The position numbers and the translations under genes were made by a program. DNA of 23,423 nt from Poteriospumella lacustris. Its lineage: Eukaryota > Sar > Chrysophyceae > Chromulinales > Dinobryaceae. Positions 7,950-14,946 of this stretch are shown here, in pieces; position 1 is the stretch's first letter, and each line of letters opens with the position of its first letter. The stretch is from contig SMOI01000452.1 of NCBI GenBank assembly GCA_008000375.1, forward strand, positions 1 through 23,423, read 5' to 3'. The notes below the pieces were generated by a model. The model ran no database searches. It saw only the letters and a program-made list of their open reading frames with translations, and was not told the DNA's origin.

Positions 7950-9014
7950 ATGAGTATTAGAGAATTTATTGAACATTTACAAACCTCTAAAAAGACTGAA
8001 TTAAAAAGTCTTTATAAAAAACCAGTATCAGAAATAGGAAGTCAGATGCCAAAAACTCAAGTTTTTACAAAAAATATATTTCATCAAGCAGATATTTTAT
8101 ATATGCCAGAAGATAAAGGATATAAATATATTTTAGTGGTTGTTGATCCTTATGATAATTCAGTTGATGCAGAACCTGTAAAAGATATTTTAAGCAAAGA
8201 TAATGATGTATTAAAAGCATTTTCAAAAATTTATTCAAGAAAATATTTAGAGTTTCCAAATATACTAACATTGGATAAGGGGGCAGAATTTACACAAGAA
8301 CCAATTAAAAAATATTTCAAAGATAATTATGTTCATATTAAATATGCACTTACAGGAAGAAGCAGACAATTATCAACAGTTGAAAGAATGAATCAAAGAA
8401 TTGGAACTATATTATTAAAAAGAATGGCAAACCAAGAATTAATAACTGGTGAAAAATCAAAAGAATGGGTAGATGATTTAAAACCTCTTATTGAATATTA
8501 TAATGAGAAAAAGAGAAAACCACTTAAAACAGAAATATCACCTGACCCCATAGCAGATGATTACACAGGCAATTTATTTAAAATTGGAACTAAAGTAAGA
8601 TTACAATTAGATTTTCCAGTTGATAATGTAAAGGGTAAAAGATTAATCGGAAAATTTAGAAGTGGTGACACTAGATGGACTACTAAAATATATAAAATTA
8701 CTGAGGTATTATTAAAACCTGGATTTCCTCCTATGTATTTAACTGATGCAAATGATAATGTAGCCAGAACAAAAAACCAATTACAAAAAACATCAAACAA
8801 AGAAGATGAACCAGATTCTAGATTTATTAGGGGTAATCCTGAAAATTATATAATATCAAAAATATTAGATAAAAAAATTGAAAATGGAAAAACTTTATAT
8901 TTAGTAAAATGGAAAGGATTTAAGGAAAATGAATCCACTTGGGAACCTTCAAAAACTTTTGATAGAACTAAAGATTTAAAAAAAATGAGAAAAGATTTCA
9001 ATGATTTAAATTAG
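7950..9014 (+). CDS. Retroviral-type (RVE) DDE integrase with chromodomain
   Basis: This 354-residue protein is predicted to insert the element into host chromosomes by DDE strand transfer. The catalytic triad is Asp48 (QADIL), Asp109 (LTLDKGAEF) and Glu145 (STVERMNQ), with exactly 35 residues between the last two, the canonical D,D-35-E core. Residues 205-275 form a basic SH3-like region. A C-terminal chromodomain spans ~298-340, with LVKWKGF and STWEPS motifs carrying cage-type Trp321 and Trp331. Chromodomains bind methylated histone tails and in other elements steer insertion to heterochromatin. No N-terminal HHCC zinc motif is seen. It shares a promoter region with PolB and overlaps the next minus-strand gene by 17 bp at stops. 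All key residues are present. Confidence 0.92.
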   Translation: MSIREFIEHLQTSKKTELKSLYKKPVSEIGSQMPKTQVFTKNIFHQADILYMPEDKGYKYILVVVDPYDNSVDAEPVKDILSKDNDVLKAFSKIYSRKYLEFPNILTLDKGAEFTQEPIKKYFKDNYVHIKYALTGRSRQLSTVERMNQRIGTILLKRMANQELITGEKSKEWVDDLKPLIEYYNEKKRKPLKTEISPDPIADDYTGNLFKIGTKVRLQLDFPVDNVKGKRLIGKFRSGDTRWTTKIYKITEVLLKPGFPPMYLTDANDNVARTKNQLQKTSNKEDEPDSRFIRGNPENYIISKILDKKIENGKTLYLVKWKGFKENESTWEPSKTFDRTKDLKKMRKDFNDLN

Positions 9015-9222
9015 CATAAATATTTGGATTGTCTATGATCGAATATTTATCTTTCAGTGCTTTAACTGTTGGATGTAAGTATTTTTTAGGTGTTTTACTT
9101 TCTAAATATATGCTCCTTGCGTGAAAATAATCTATATTTAAATCTTTGGCGATTTCACGCATTGTTTTATATTCTTTAGTTTCTCCTGTTGTTTTGTCTT
9201 CTAAAATAAATTTGTATAACAT
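8998..9222 (-). CDS. Small possible helix-turn-helix protein
   Basis: This 74-residue protein begins with a short beta-type stretch containing a Lys/Glu turn, followed by REIAKDLNIDYFHARSIY (about residues 22-39). The helix-turn-helix-like spacing is similar to small DNA-binding modules of phage and large-virus accessory proteins. It overlaps the integrase gene by 17 bp at the stops. It could be a regulator or a DNA-bending accessory to integration; both are guesses. The upstream block at 9252-9278 is repeated exactly at 9703-9729 before the next gene, which supports a real start here. Confidence 0.6.
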   Translation of the reverse strand: MLYKFILEDKTTGETKEYKTMREIAKDLNIDYFHARSIYLESKTPKKYLHPTVKALKDKYSIIDNPNIYANLNH

Positions 9223-9251
9223 AATATATAATTATAATATATTATATTTTT

Positions 9252-9278
9252 AAAATTTTAAATTAAATTCATTTATAT
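9252..9278 (-). promoter_or_regulatory. Promoter-like repeat, copy 1
   Basis: A 27-bp AT block lies 30 bp upstream of the start at 9222 and is repeated without change at 9703-9729. It begins AAAATTTTAAATT on the plus strand. Confidence 0.5.
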
Positions 9279-9297
9279 TAAAAATATTTTTATATGT

Positions 9298-9675
9298 TCA
9301 AAATTTTCTACCTTGGTATTCAGGTTTAATTTCTTCAACCTTAATATTGAAACTTCGTTTAATAATAGTATACCTATAAAAATCTTTATATCCTTCAAGT
9401 TCTTCATCGATACTATCCATAGTTTTCAGTGTGTCATTAATTAATTTCAGTTTTATTTTATCAGATATGTCATTATTGTAAGATTTATACTGTTTATCAT
9501 TTCCATCCCTCATATTGAAATAGTCAAAATCAATATGGGGACATAAAATATTAAACCATCTATCCATCATCCGTCTATATTTTATGGTACTCGTAAAATC
9601 ATCAGTTGCTGTCTCTTCTTCTCTGGTATATACACCTTTAATGTTTGATTGAAATTCTACAATAATTTTATACAT
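9298..9675 (-). CDS. Hypothetical protein, 125 residues
   Basis: I do not recognise this protein. It starts with a beta-type MYKIIVEFQS and is otherwise rich in Asp, Lys, Tyr and Phe. There is a Cys-Pro-His (CPH) near residue 45-47 but no paired cysteines and no membrane segment. It lies between the small HTH-like gene and the helicase on the same strand, each with its own promoter-like block, so it is probably expressed independently with the replication genes. It has no stops and a standard upstream context. Confidence 0.62.
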   Translation of the reverse strand: MYKIIVEFQSNIKGVYTREEETATDDFTSTIKYRRMMDRWFNILCPHIDFDYFNMRDGNDKQYKSYNNDISDKIKLKLINDTLKTMDSIDEELEGYKDFYRYTIIKRSFNIKVEEIKPEYQGRKF

Positions 9676-9702
9676 ATATATTATATATTTATATAAAAAT
9701 TT

Positions 9703-9729
9703 AAAATTTTAAATTAAATTCATTTATAT
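9703..9729 (-). promoter_or_regulatory. Promoter-like repeat, copy 2
   Basis: An exact copy of the 27-bp block at 9252-9278, here 28 bp upstream of the start at 9675. The near-identical spacing from the ATG in both copies supports a promoter role. Confidence 0.5.
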
Positions 9730-9734
9730 ATTTT

Positions 9735-11303
9735 TTATTCCGATAATTTTGCTAATTCTAATTCTAATAACTCCTCTTCTGATAATTGGTTTTTTGGTTG
9801 TGGTATATCAAATGGACTTTCTACTTCTTCGGACTCTTCTAATTCCAATAGGTCTAAATCTTTTAGTGATATACATCTATAACCATCTAAACCGTGAAGA
9901 GTTGCTTTAACTGCTCCGAATTCTTCAATTCTATTAAATAAAGAACTTCTTGGTTGACATCTTTGAGAATTCTTTTGACAGAATCCCATATAGTTCTCAA
10001 ATAGGTCTGATCGTTTAATAAAATCTTTTGTGTTATGTGTTTTTGTAATTAATCTTTCAAAAAAGTTTTGAATACTATCAGAACCTGATAAAATTTCATT
10101 TGTTCTATCTTTGAATTCTTTGGTCATTTCTATTTTACAATTTTTATAATATTCTTGAGCACCTTTAACAATCCAAGAAAACATTTCTGATAAATATTCA
10201 TTTTCTACTTTTTCGGCGAAGTCATTATCAATTTTAATATCATTTTTATCTTTTGGTTTATCTGTAAAATTTGTATCCATAAATATATATATTAATCTAT
10301 CTTTGGTTGCTTTTTGTGCGTCTAAGGATGGTGTATAATTTGTAAGCATATGAATTTTAATATATGGGTAAAAATCAACTTTGGAACAATATAAAGGTCT
10401 ACCAGTTATTTTATCCTCTCCTGATATTTGTTTTATACCTCCTACATTCATTTCCATATTATCTGCGGTTTCACCTTCAGAATATACACCTAATCGTTTG
10501 CCCATTAAATCCATTACTTCTGGTGTTGCTCCTGATGATTTCTTAGTTTTCATAAATACAGATTTATCTAATTGTGTATATTGACAACCTAATATTTTTT
10601 CCATTATTTTACATACTTTAGATTTACCATTTGAACCAAAACCAAACCAGATAAAAAATTTTCTGGCTTTCATATCACCAGTTAAACTATAGCCCAAAAC
10701 TTTTCTGACTAATTCTCTGTTATCTTTATTGGGTTGTATTTGTGAAAAGAATTTATCAGCATTTGGGGTTTTATCCACAAAATCAACTGGACATTCATAT
10801 GTGAAATAATCTTCTGGTGTTCTATCTGAAACTACTAATGATTTCAAATTTATTTTCTTACCATTCTTAATAGGCAAGTGTTCTTTATTATCATTTAACA
10901 TAGTTATAAATTTTGGTTGTTTTAATTTTGAAAAACTTCTATATGTTATATCTTTTAAATATGTGCTTTGGTCAAATTTAGAACATAAGTCTTTAATTGC
11001 TTTTTCAACTTGTTCATCTACATTATCAGTCTTTTTTATAATCTTTTTTATTTTCTTGGATGAGTTATTGAAAAAATCAAAGACGAAAGAATCATATTCA
11101 TCTTTACTAACTTCTACCCATAGTTTAGTATTTTTATTATAATAATAAATTATGTCATCAGATATGACTTTATAATATTTAAATATTTGAGTAGCAAAAT
11201 AATTTGATTGGTCTGTAATTGTTTTAAATCTATATTCATTTATTTCTTCGATAGTTTTAAATTTGAAAGATTCAAGTTCAAAGTTTTCAATAATTGAATT
11301 CAT
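9735..11303 (-). CDS. Superfamily 3 helicase (D5/P4-type)
   Basis: I choose the Met at 11303 (522 residues), 11 codons inside the longest frame, because the skipped codons translate the TATAT promoter run. The protein is predicted to unwind DNA at the replication origin as a ring-shaped ATPase. A D5-type N-terminal region covers ~110-200 (ending PEDYFTYECPVDF). Walker A is GFGSNGKS at 221-228, an acidic Walker B (RLGVYSEGE) is near 270-278, motif C ends in LTNYTP at 320-325, and an Arg finger candidate is Arg336 (KDRLIY). No primase (AEP) domain is seen ahead of it. The C-terminus is a Glu/Leu-rich tail. A separate SF3 helicase next to a PolB is noteworthy, since classical Polintons rely on PolB alone. 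Confidence 0.88.
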   Translation of the reverse strand: MNSIIENFELESFKFKTIEEINEYRFKTITDQSNYFATQIFKYYKVISDDIIYYYNKNTKLWVEVSKDEYDSFVFDFFNNSSKKIKKIIKKTDNVDEQVEKAIKDLCSKFDQSTYLKDITYRSFSKLKQPKFITMLNDNKEHLPIKNGKKINLKSLVVSDRTPEDYFTYECPVDFVDKTPNADKFFSQIQPNKDNRELVRKVLGYSLTGDMKARKFFIWFGFGSNGKSKVCKIMEKILGCQYTQLDKSVFMKTKKSSGATPEVMDLMGKRLGVYSEGETADNMEMNVGGIKQISGEDKITGRPLYCSKVDFYPYIKIHMLTNYTPSLDAQKATKDRLIYIFMDTNFTDKPKDKNDIKIDNDFAEKVENEYLSEMFSWIVKGAQEYYKNCKIEMTKEFKDRTNEILSGSDSIQNFFERLITKTHNTKDFIKRSDLFENYMGFCQKNSQRCQPRSSLFNRIEEFGAVKATLHGLDGYRCISLKDLDLLELEESEEVESPFDIPQPKNQLSEEELLELELAKLSE

Positions 11304-11329
11304 TATATATAATATTATAATATATAATA

Positions 11330-11348
11330 TTTTCAAATTTTTAAATTA
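11330..11348 (-). promoter_or_regulatory. Promoter-like A/T block of the helicase gene
   Basis: TTTTCAAATTTTTAAATTA lies 27-45 bp upstream of the helicase ATG and is identical to the block at 7875-7893 before PolB. The shared element suggests the polymerase and helicase are co-regulated. Confidence 0.5.
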
Positions 11349-11380
11349 TTTTAATATGAAATAAAATAATCTATATATTT

Positions 11381-11794
11381 TTAAAAAAGTTTTATTAAAT
11401 AATTTATTGGAATATAGTAATATGGCTTATATTCGCTTTTTCCTCTATCATTTCTGCCACCGATACTAGATTTTAATTTATCATTTATATTATATTTATA
11501 ATAATAAATACCATCTTCAAAAACAAATATAAAATAATATGTATTATCGGTATATTTTTGTGCATAGTCGATCTTGTTTTTACCTATCATAGTTGTTTCA
11601 TATTTATTATGGTTAAATCTTCTTGACTTGATTTCAAAATATTTGTTATCACTCTTAAAATCCATTGTGTGAAATTGTGATAATTTTATTAATTCATCCA
11701 ATTTAAAAAAGTCTATCAGGTTTTGTTTTATTTCATCCTCTTTTAATAAACCATAATTAACATCTTTTTCTACAAGTTCCAAATTTAAATTCAT
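11381..11794 (-). CDS. Possible PD-(D/E)XK nuclease
   Basis: This 137-residue protein has a layout compatible with the PD-(D/E)XK nuclease fold: a helix with Glu19/Glu21 (LLKEDEIKQNL), Asp45 (HTMDFKSDN), and Glu54-Ile-Lys56 (KYFEIKSRR), followed by a helix with NKIDYAQKY and a beta strand (YYFIFVFEDG). Such nucleases resolve recombination intermediates or trim DNA in viruses. It is encoded next to the helicase and could process replication intermediates. The motif evidence is modest, so this is a tentative call. The A/T block upstream (AAATAAATTTTTAAATAAA at 11814-11832) is identical to one before the next gene. Confidence 0.58.
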   Translation of the reverse strand: MNLNLELVEKDVNYGLLKEDEIKQNLIDFFKLDELIKLSQFHTMDFKSDNKYFEIKSRRFNHNKYETTMIGKNKIDYAQKYTDNTYYFIFVFEDGIYYYKYNINDKLKSSIGGRNDRGKSEYKPYYYIPINYLIKLF

Positions 11795-11813
11795 TTATAT
11801 ATAATATACAAAT

Positions 11814-11832
11814 AAATAAATTTTTAAATAAA
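11814..11832 (-). promoter_or_regulatory. Promoter-like A/T block, nuclease-like gene
   Basis: AAATAAATTTTTAAATAAA, 20-38 bp before the start at 11794, is repeated exactly at 12266-12284 before the neighbouring gene. Confidence 0.45.
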
Positions 11833-11839
11833 TATATTT

Positions 11840-12250
11840 CTATTTTTTAATCCTTTTATATAATTTATATTTGTATTCATATTCAAGATGATATCTGACA
11901 CTGTTCAAACTTTCTAATTCAATTTCTAATTCTCCTACTCCTTCGTCTATATCAGTGTGACCAAAATTTGAAAAACGCAATCTTTCAATTTTATATTCTA
12001 AATCCCATATTTCTGAACGAATGTCCCATATCTTTTTTAATTCCTTTTCTATTTTTTTAATTCTTCTTTTCAATATATATTTCTTAACCTTAATTTTTTT
12101 GTCAAGAATTAATTTAATTATTTCGTCTCTGCTTTTTTCTTCAATGCAACAATCACAAAGATAACACACATTTTGTTTTATTTCTTTGAGGTAATCGCAA
12201 TAATCAAGATTACATAATACACAATTTAAACTATCTTTTTCAACTTCCAT
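11840..12250 (-). CDS. Cys-rich, coiled-coil protein of unknown function
   Basis: This 136-residue protein has a Cys cluster in its first 35 residues: Cys10, Cys13, Cys18, Cys29, Cys32, Cys34 and Cys35, two CxxC pairs that could bind zinc. The rest (about 40-136) is Lys/Glu/Arg/Leu-rich and very likely a coiled coil, with IEKELKKIW and IERLRF stretches. The pattern suits a small zinc-binding regulator or adaptor, but the family is not recognised. It is the last gene before the right boundary. Confidence 0.6.
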   Translation of the reverse strand: MEVEKDSLNCVLCNLDYCDYLKEIKQNVCYLCDCCIEEKSRDEIIKLILDKKIKVKKYILKRRIKKIEKELKKIWDIRSEIWDLEYKIERLRFSNFGHTDIDEGVGELEIELESLNSVRYHLEYEYKYKLYKRIKK

Positions 12251-12265
12251 ATATAATAATAAAAG

Positions 12266-12284
12266 AAATAAATTTTTAAATAAA
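12266..12284 (-). promoter_or_regulatory. Promoter-like A/T block, Cys-rich gene
   Basis: Exact copy of the 19-bp block at 11814-11832, lying 16-34 bp upstream of the start at 12250. Confidence 0.45.
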
Positions 12285-12316
12285 AATAATTCATCTATAT
12301 TTTAAAATTCTTGTGG

Positions 12317-12413
12317 AGGTGGAAAGGGTGGGAGGGTTTCCCAATTATAAATATTCTTATTAATACTCGTCCAAAATCTGAAATTCCTTTTCACCTCTCC
12401 ACCCTTTCCACCT
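12317..12413. repeat. Purine/pyrimidine inverted repeat near the element end
   Basis: AGGTGGAAAGGGTGG at 12317-12331 is exactly complementary to 12399-12413, with a 67-bp spacer. The right side also carries tandem CCACC-C/T-TTT units to about 12426. The patch is GC-rich within an AT-rich spacer. No gene is seen between 12251 and 12739. Confidence 0.65.
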
Positions 12414-12595
12414 TTTCCACCCTTTTATTATTTCTATTATTTATTAAAATATATTAATTAAATTATATAATAAAATCATAGTGAATATAAAAAAAAAAGA
12501 AAGACACGTAGTGAATTTCTTACCCCAATAATTAATATTTTTTTAGAGTTTTAGTATTGTATAGGAGTCGGGGGGCGTTTCGAGAAAAACTTTTC

Positions 12596-12629
12596 CCCCT
12601 ACCAGTAGGAGATCTCCTACTGGTAGGGG
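12596..12629. repeat. Perfect 34-bp palindrome at the composition boundary
   Basis: Two 17-nt arms (12596-12612, 12613-12629), centred on GAGATCTC, match without error. It lies within about 60 bp of the change from AT-rich viral to balanced host-like DNA. Just before it, GGGGG and CCCCC flank an A/T core (12571-12599), giving another possible hairpin. Confidence 0.8.
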
Positions 12630-12739
12630 CACGCGCTGAACGGACATGAATATTTGTACTGGATTACTTTCCGCAAAAAAAGCTCAAGTCAACAAAGTTA
12701 TGCAAGACCAAAGGTGGCCACCACTGGCGAACGGTTGAG

Positions 12740-13449
12740 TTAAGGTGCTTTCGGACGATGACCTACTGCGATAATCACGGCATCAGAGGTGTTCAGATTG
12801 TGAGAAGCATCTACGTACACCTTGATCAGTGCTCGGGACTCAACGTAGCGGAAACGCAGCGACAGCGATTTCGTTACAACCAGGTATTTCAGTGTTCGCA
12901 AAGCCATCTTGATATCGTGTACTGAGCATTACTTCGTTTTTGCAGATAAGACCGAGACGCCGAACAAGATGTCAGCACAAGTCAGTCTCCCAACATACAT
13001 CAGCGCCACAACGATCGCTGAGTACTTTCGCGAGCTCACCTTTATCATCACTCATTCTCGTGATGTGCGAAGAAGTCCATGTGAGATTCATGGGTTTGGT
13101 CGTTACCATGCCAGCTCAGCATTATCAAGATGTACGTGATGGCCTTTCTTGTCATCATGAAGATACATTGCGTCTGATGTTCAGAGATGTTTATCACGAT
13201 CTCGATACTATGAATTTCATTAGTGTTCATGATATGTCGCCGATGTCGTTTGAGTGCTTTATGAAGTTGGTCGTTAAGTTTTACATCATTCGCGAAACGT
13301 TGTTTGATACAAGAAAACCTGTGTGCAACTACAACTATCTCAGTTATTTGAAAATGAAAGACGGGATTCATCCCCAGCGTTTTATCTCTAAGAGTGAGAT
13401 TGAAGAGTATCCAAGTGCTCTGCATCACAAGAGCTAACATGCCGAACAT
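12740..13449 (-). pseudogene. Decayed Ty1/copia-like RT to RNase H fragment
   Basis: Read on the minus strand, three consecutive pieces in shifting frames follow the order of a copia polymerase. The piece at 13048-13449 holds a region like the end of RT (LNDQLHKALKRH, then NEIHSIEIVIN, then a Trp-His, LSWHG). The piece at ~12929-13045 reads YSAIVVALMY-like followed by DILFGVSVLS, the usual link before RNase H. The piece at 12740-12907 starts MALRTLKYL and contains IKVYVDASHN, resembling the first RNase H strands. Frames change between pieces, stops intervene and the YVDD box is not intact, so it is a relic. LTRs were not found. The family is inferred from motif order, not from a search. Confidence 0.5.
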
Positions 13450-13913
13450 TTGATAAGCTTTGGCCCCTCAACTTCTGTTGACTTAGTATGCTTTGTTTTC
13501 CCCATCACCCTCAACGTTTTTTGACTCTGTTGTTTTGTTTCATTTTACTCACTCCCTCATACACCTATAAGTAAGGGTCTTTGCTGTCTTGATGGTTGGT
13601 TTTTTACGTGATTTTTCCACACCTGTGAGTAAGAAGATAGCAAAGACAACAATATGTAATCACGCAATAACTAGTTTGATCACGCTAGTCGATGATTTAT
13701 CTCGTTTACAAAGCGTTTGAATATGTGGGATTAATGGCAAGGTGTTCGATGCAACAACAACAAGAGTCATGGCATGGTTCACGTCAAGAAAACATATATA
13801 AGTCCATGGCAGGGGGGGGGGGTGATTAATAGCAAAGCGGAATGACAAGACATGACAGGTATAATAGAAGGCATGCAAAAACAATTAGTAATCGTCCTCA
13901 TCCGTTTCGTCGA
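13450..13913. other. Non-coding stretch without a supported gene
   Basis: I see no convincing gene here. It holds an imperfect 12-bp inverted repeat (13577-13588 with 13636-13647), a near direct repeat of ACACCT-agtaag type at 13561 and 13619, and an 11-base G run at 13812-13822. Confidence 0.5.
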
Positions 13914-14135
13914 TTACGGGGTCTTCTTGACGGGTTTCTTGATGGGCTCCTCTTCTTCCTCTTCATACTCGCCTTCTTCCTCTTCATATTCCTCGCCATC
14001 GTCTTCCTCATCTTCGTCATCTTCATTGGTCTTTTCCGGCTTCCAAAACCACGTCGGAATAACAACGTCCTTATCAACAATAAGCTTGTTTATAGTAAGG
14101 ACCATTCGGATTTGTTCATTGTTAACTTCAATAAG
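13914..14135 (-). CDS. Acidic low-complexity reading frame, possible host exon
   Basis: On the minus strand this frame reads a normal-looking segment (KLIVDKDVVIPTWFWKPEK) and then about 30 residues of nearly pure Glu/Asp with Tyr and Gly, ending in a Lys/Pro tail and a stop. It is separated from the frame of the upstream host exon only by one in-frame TAA (14136-14138), once the foldback insertion is discounted. It may be the tail of the same gene after a nonsense mutation, a separate exon, or untranslated sequence. Acidic tracts occur in nuclear and chaperone proteins; no family recognised. Confidence 0.3.
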   Translation of the reverse strand, partial: LIEVNNEQIRMVLTINKLIVDKDVVIPTWFWKPEKTNEDDEDEEDDGEEYEEEEGEYEEEEEEPIKKPVKKTP

Positions 14136-14160
14136 TTAAGTCTTTGACTCTGAATCATCT

Positions 14161-14172
14161 GGATTAATGGAC
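14161..14172. repeat. 12-bp target-site duplication, copy 1
   Basis: GGATTAATGGAC directly precedes the left inverted arm of the foldback element and recurs at 14516-14527 after the right arm. Confidence 0.65.
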
Positions 14173-14515
14173 AACCGCGGACAGTTTCGGGCCCACTTTC
14201 CCCAGACCGCGACAGTTCCGGGCCCTATCGCACAGACTCTAGAATCAACGACAAAGTTAACGTTAAAATTCAAATTTCGAACCGCACGAGGAGGTTGGGC
14301 GGAATCGAAGAAATGATGCGAGGCAGAGACTTAGAACAAAAGAAACAACAGGAAACAACAGGAACAAAAAATATTTGCTTTAGTTTTTTTCGACTGTGCC
14401 AATGATACGAAATTGCAACCCCAATTTGTTTAGCCGGCATGTTAGCCGGCAACCGCGGACAGGGCCCGGAACTGTCGCGGTCTGGGGAAATTGGGCCCGA
14501 AACCGTCCGCGGTTG
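14173..14515. mobile_element. Foldback / MITE-like insertion, ~343 bp
   Basis: Arms 14173-14226 and 14461-14514 are inverted copies matching at 52 of 54 positions, both GC-rich and starting AACCGCGGAC from the outside. The right side also has a second AACCGCGGAC at 14451, so 14451-14514 is itself partly palindromic. The interior has no transposase. The unit is flanked by a 12-bp direct repeat and lies inside a reading frame, so it is a non-autonomous insertion. The family is unknown; the duplication is longer than for hAT (8) and near that of Mutator-like elements (9-11). Confidence 0.65.
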
Positions 14516-14527
14516 GGATTAATGGAC
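14516..14527. repeat. 12-bp target-site duplication, copy 2
   Basis: Second copy of GGATTAATGGAC, one base beyond the right inverted arm. Confidence 0.65.
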
Positions 14528-14946
14528 TTCTTGAATAAATTCTTGAGTGAATCGGCCAATTTATCATCAATCTTCCTTTGAACAACATCACCGTGGTGAA
14601 TTGAAATTCCGGATGAATCAGTTCGCTTGGATGATGTTGTGGACGTCACAGATCTATCGGAACTGGACTTCTTCTTGGACGCCTTGTCAGTACACTTGTC
14701 AACGAACTTTGGGTCTTCGTCCTCTTCATCTCCAAGCTTTATCTTCTTGGATTCTTCAAACTGTTTATCCGCTGCAAAGTTTTGACCTGATGTTCTTGTT
14801 TTGACCTGATGTTCACTGGCAACGGCACAGTAGGAGTTGTGGTAAGGTAAGCTGCCATCTCCCAATCCAGGGATTCTGTCTTCCTTCGCAACCAGTTTGT
14901 CACTCGGCACGTCATCCCAATTCGCGTCGTCGCCCTCTCCTTCCAC
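14516..14946 (-). pseudogene. Host gene exon interrupted by the foldback insertion
   Basis: This open frame encodes a hydrophilic, Lys/Ser/Asp-rich segment (KASKKKSSSDRS, RKIDDKLADSLKNLFKK) and enters the foldback insertion near its C-terminus. Discounting 355 bp (insert plus one target copy) makes the frame continuous to a stop at 14136-14138, adding a short acidic end. The frame has no Met, and the upstream limit is a stop followed by GTG, so this is probably a downstream exon, with a possible acceptor AG near 14948. Currently translation would read into the insertion. A near-tandem 16-bp repeat lies inside (14780-14795, 14799-14814). Function unknown. Confidence 0.45.

Larger units (their letters stand above)
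1..12570. mobile_element. Integrated polinton-like virus (Maverick/PLV), left end not resolved
   Basis: A very AT-rich, intron-less block of about 15 compact genes holds the hallmark set of polinton-like viruses: packaging ATPase, probable major and minor capsid proteins, PolB, DDE integrase and SF3 helicase. Composition changes abruptly near 12,540-12,600, which I take as the right boundary. The left boundary is not visible: the window opens with 86 noncoding bases and then the ATPase gene. I could not find convincing terminal inverted repeats, so neither the exact ends nor a target-site duplication can be given. The key genes have intact frames, so the copy is young or functional. An assembly chimera at the junction cannot be excluded from sequence alone. 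Confidence 0.85.

Noticed and set aside
1-12600. Terminal inverted repeats of the viral element (start of window versus about 12,575-12,597).
   Set aside because: A short A/T-rich resemblance exists (GAAAGTTTTTT-type versus the reverse of the right end), but it needs gaps and mismatches and could be chance.
12882-13437. A plus-strand spliced gene with a GT...AG intron near 12882-12945.
   Set aside because: Splice-like signals are present, but the opposite strand reads as ordered copia polymerase pieces, which explains the open frames better.
14136-14138. Reassigned TAA codon (ciliate-like code) in the host.
   Set aside because: One in-frame TAA in a possibly decayed exon is not enough, and all viral genes and the retrotransposon read normally with the standard code.
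13852-14147. Ser-rich and Leu/Phe-rich plus-strand frames and an Arg-rich minus frame.
   Set aside because: They are other-frame translations of the GAA/TTC-rich tract that encodes the acidic segment.
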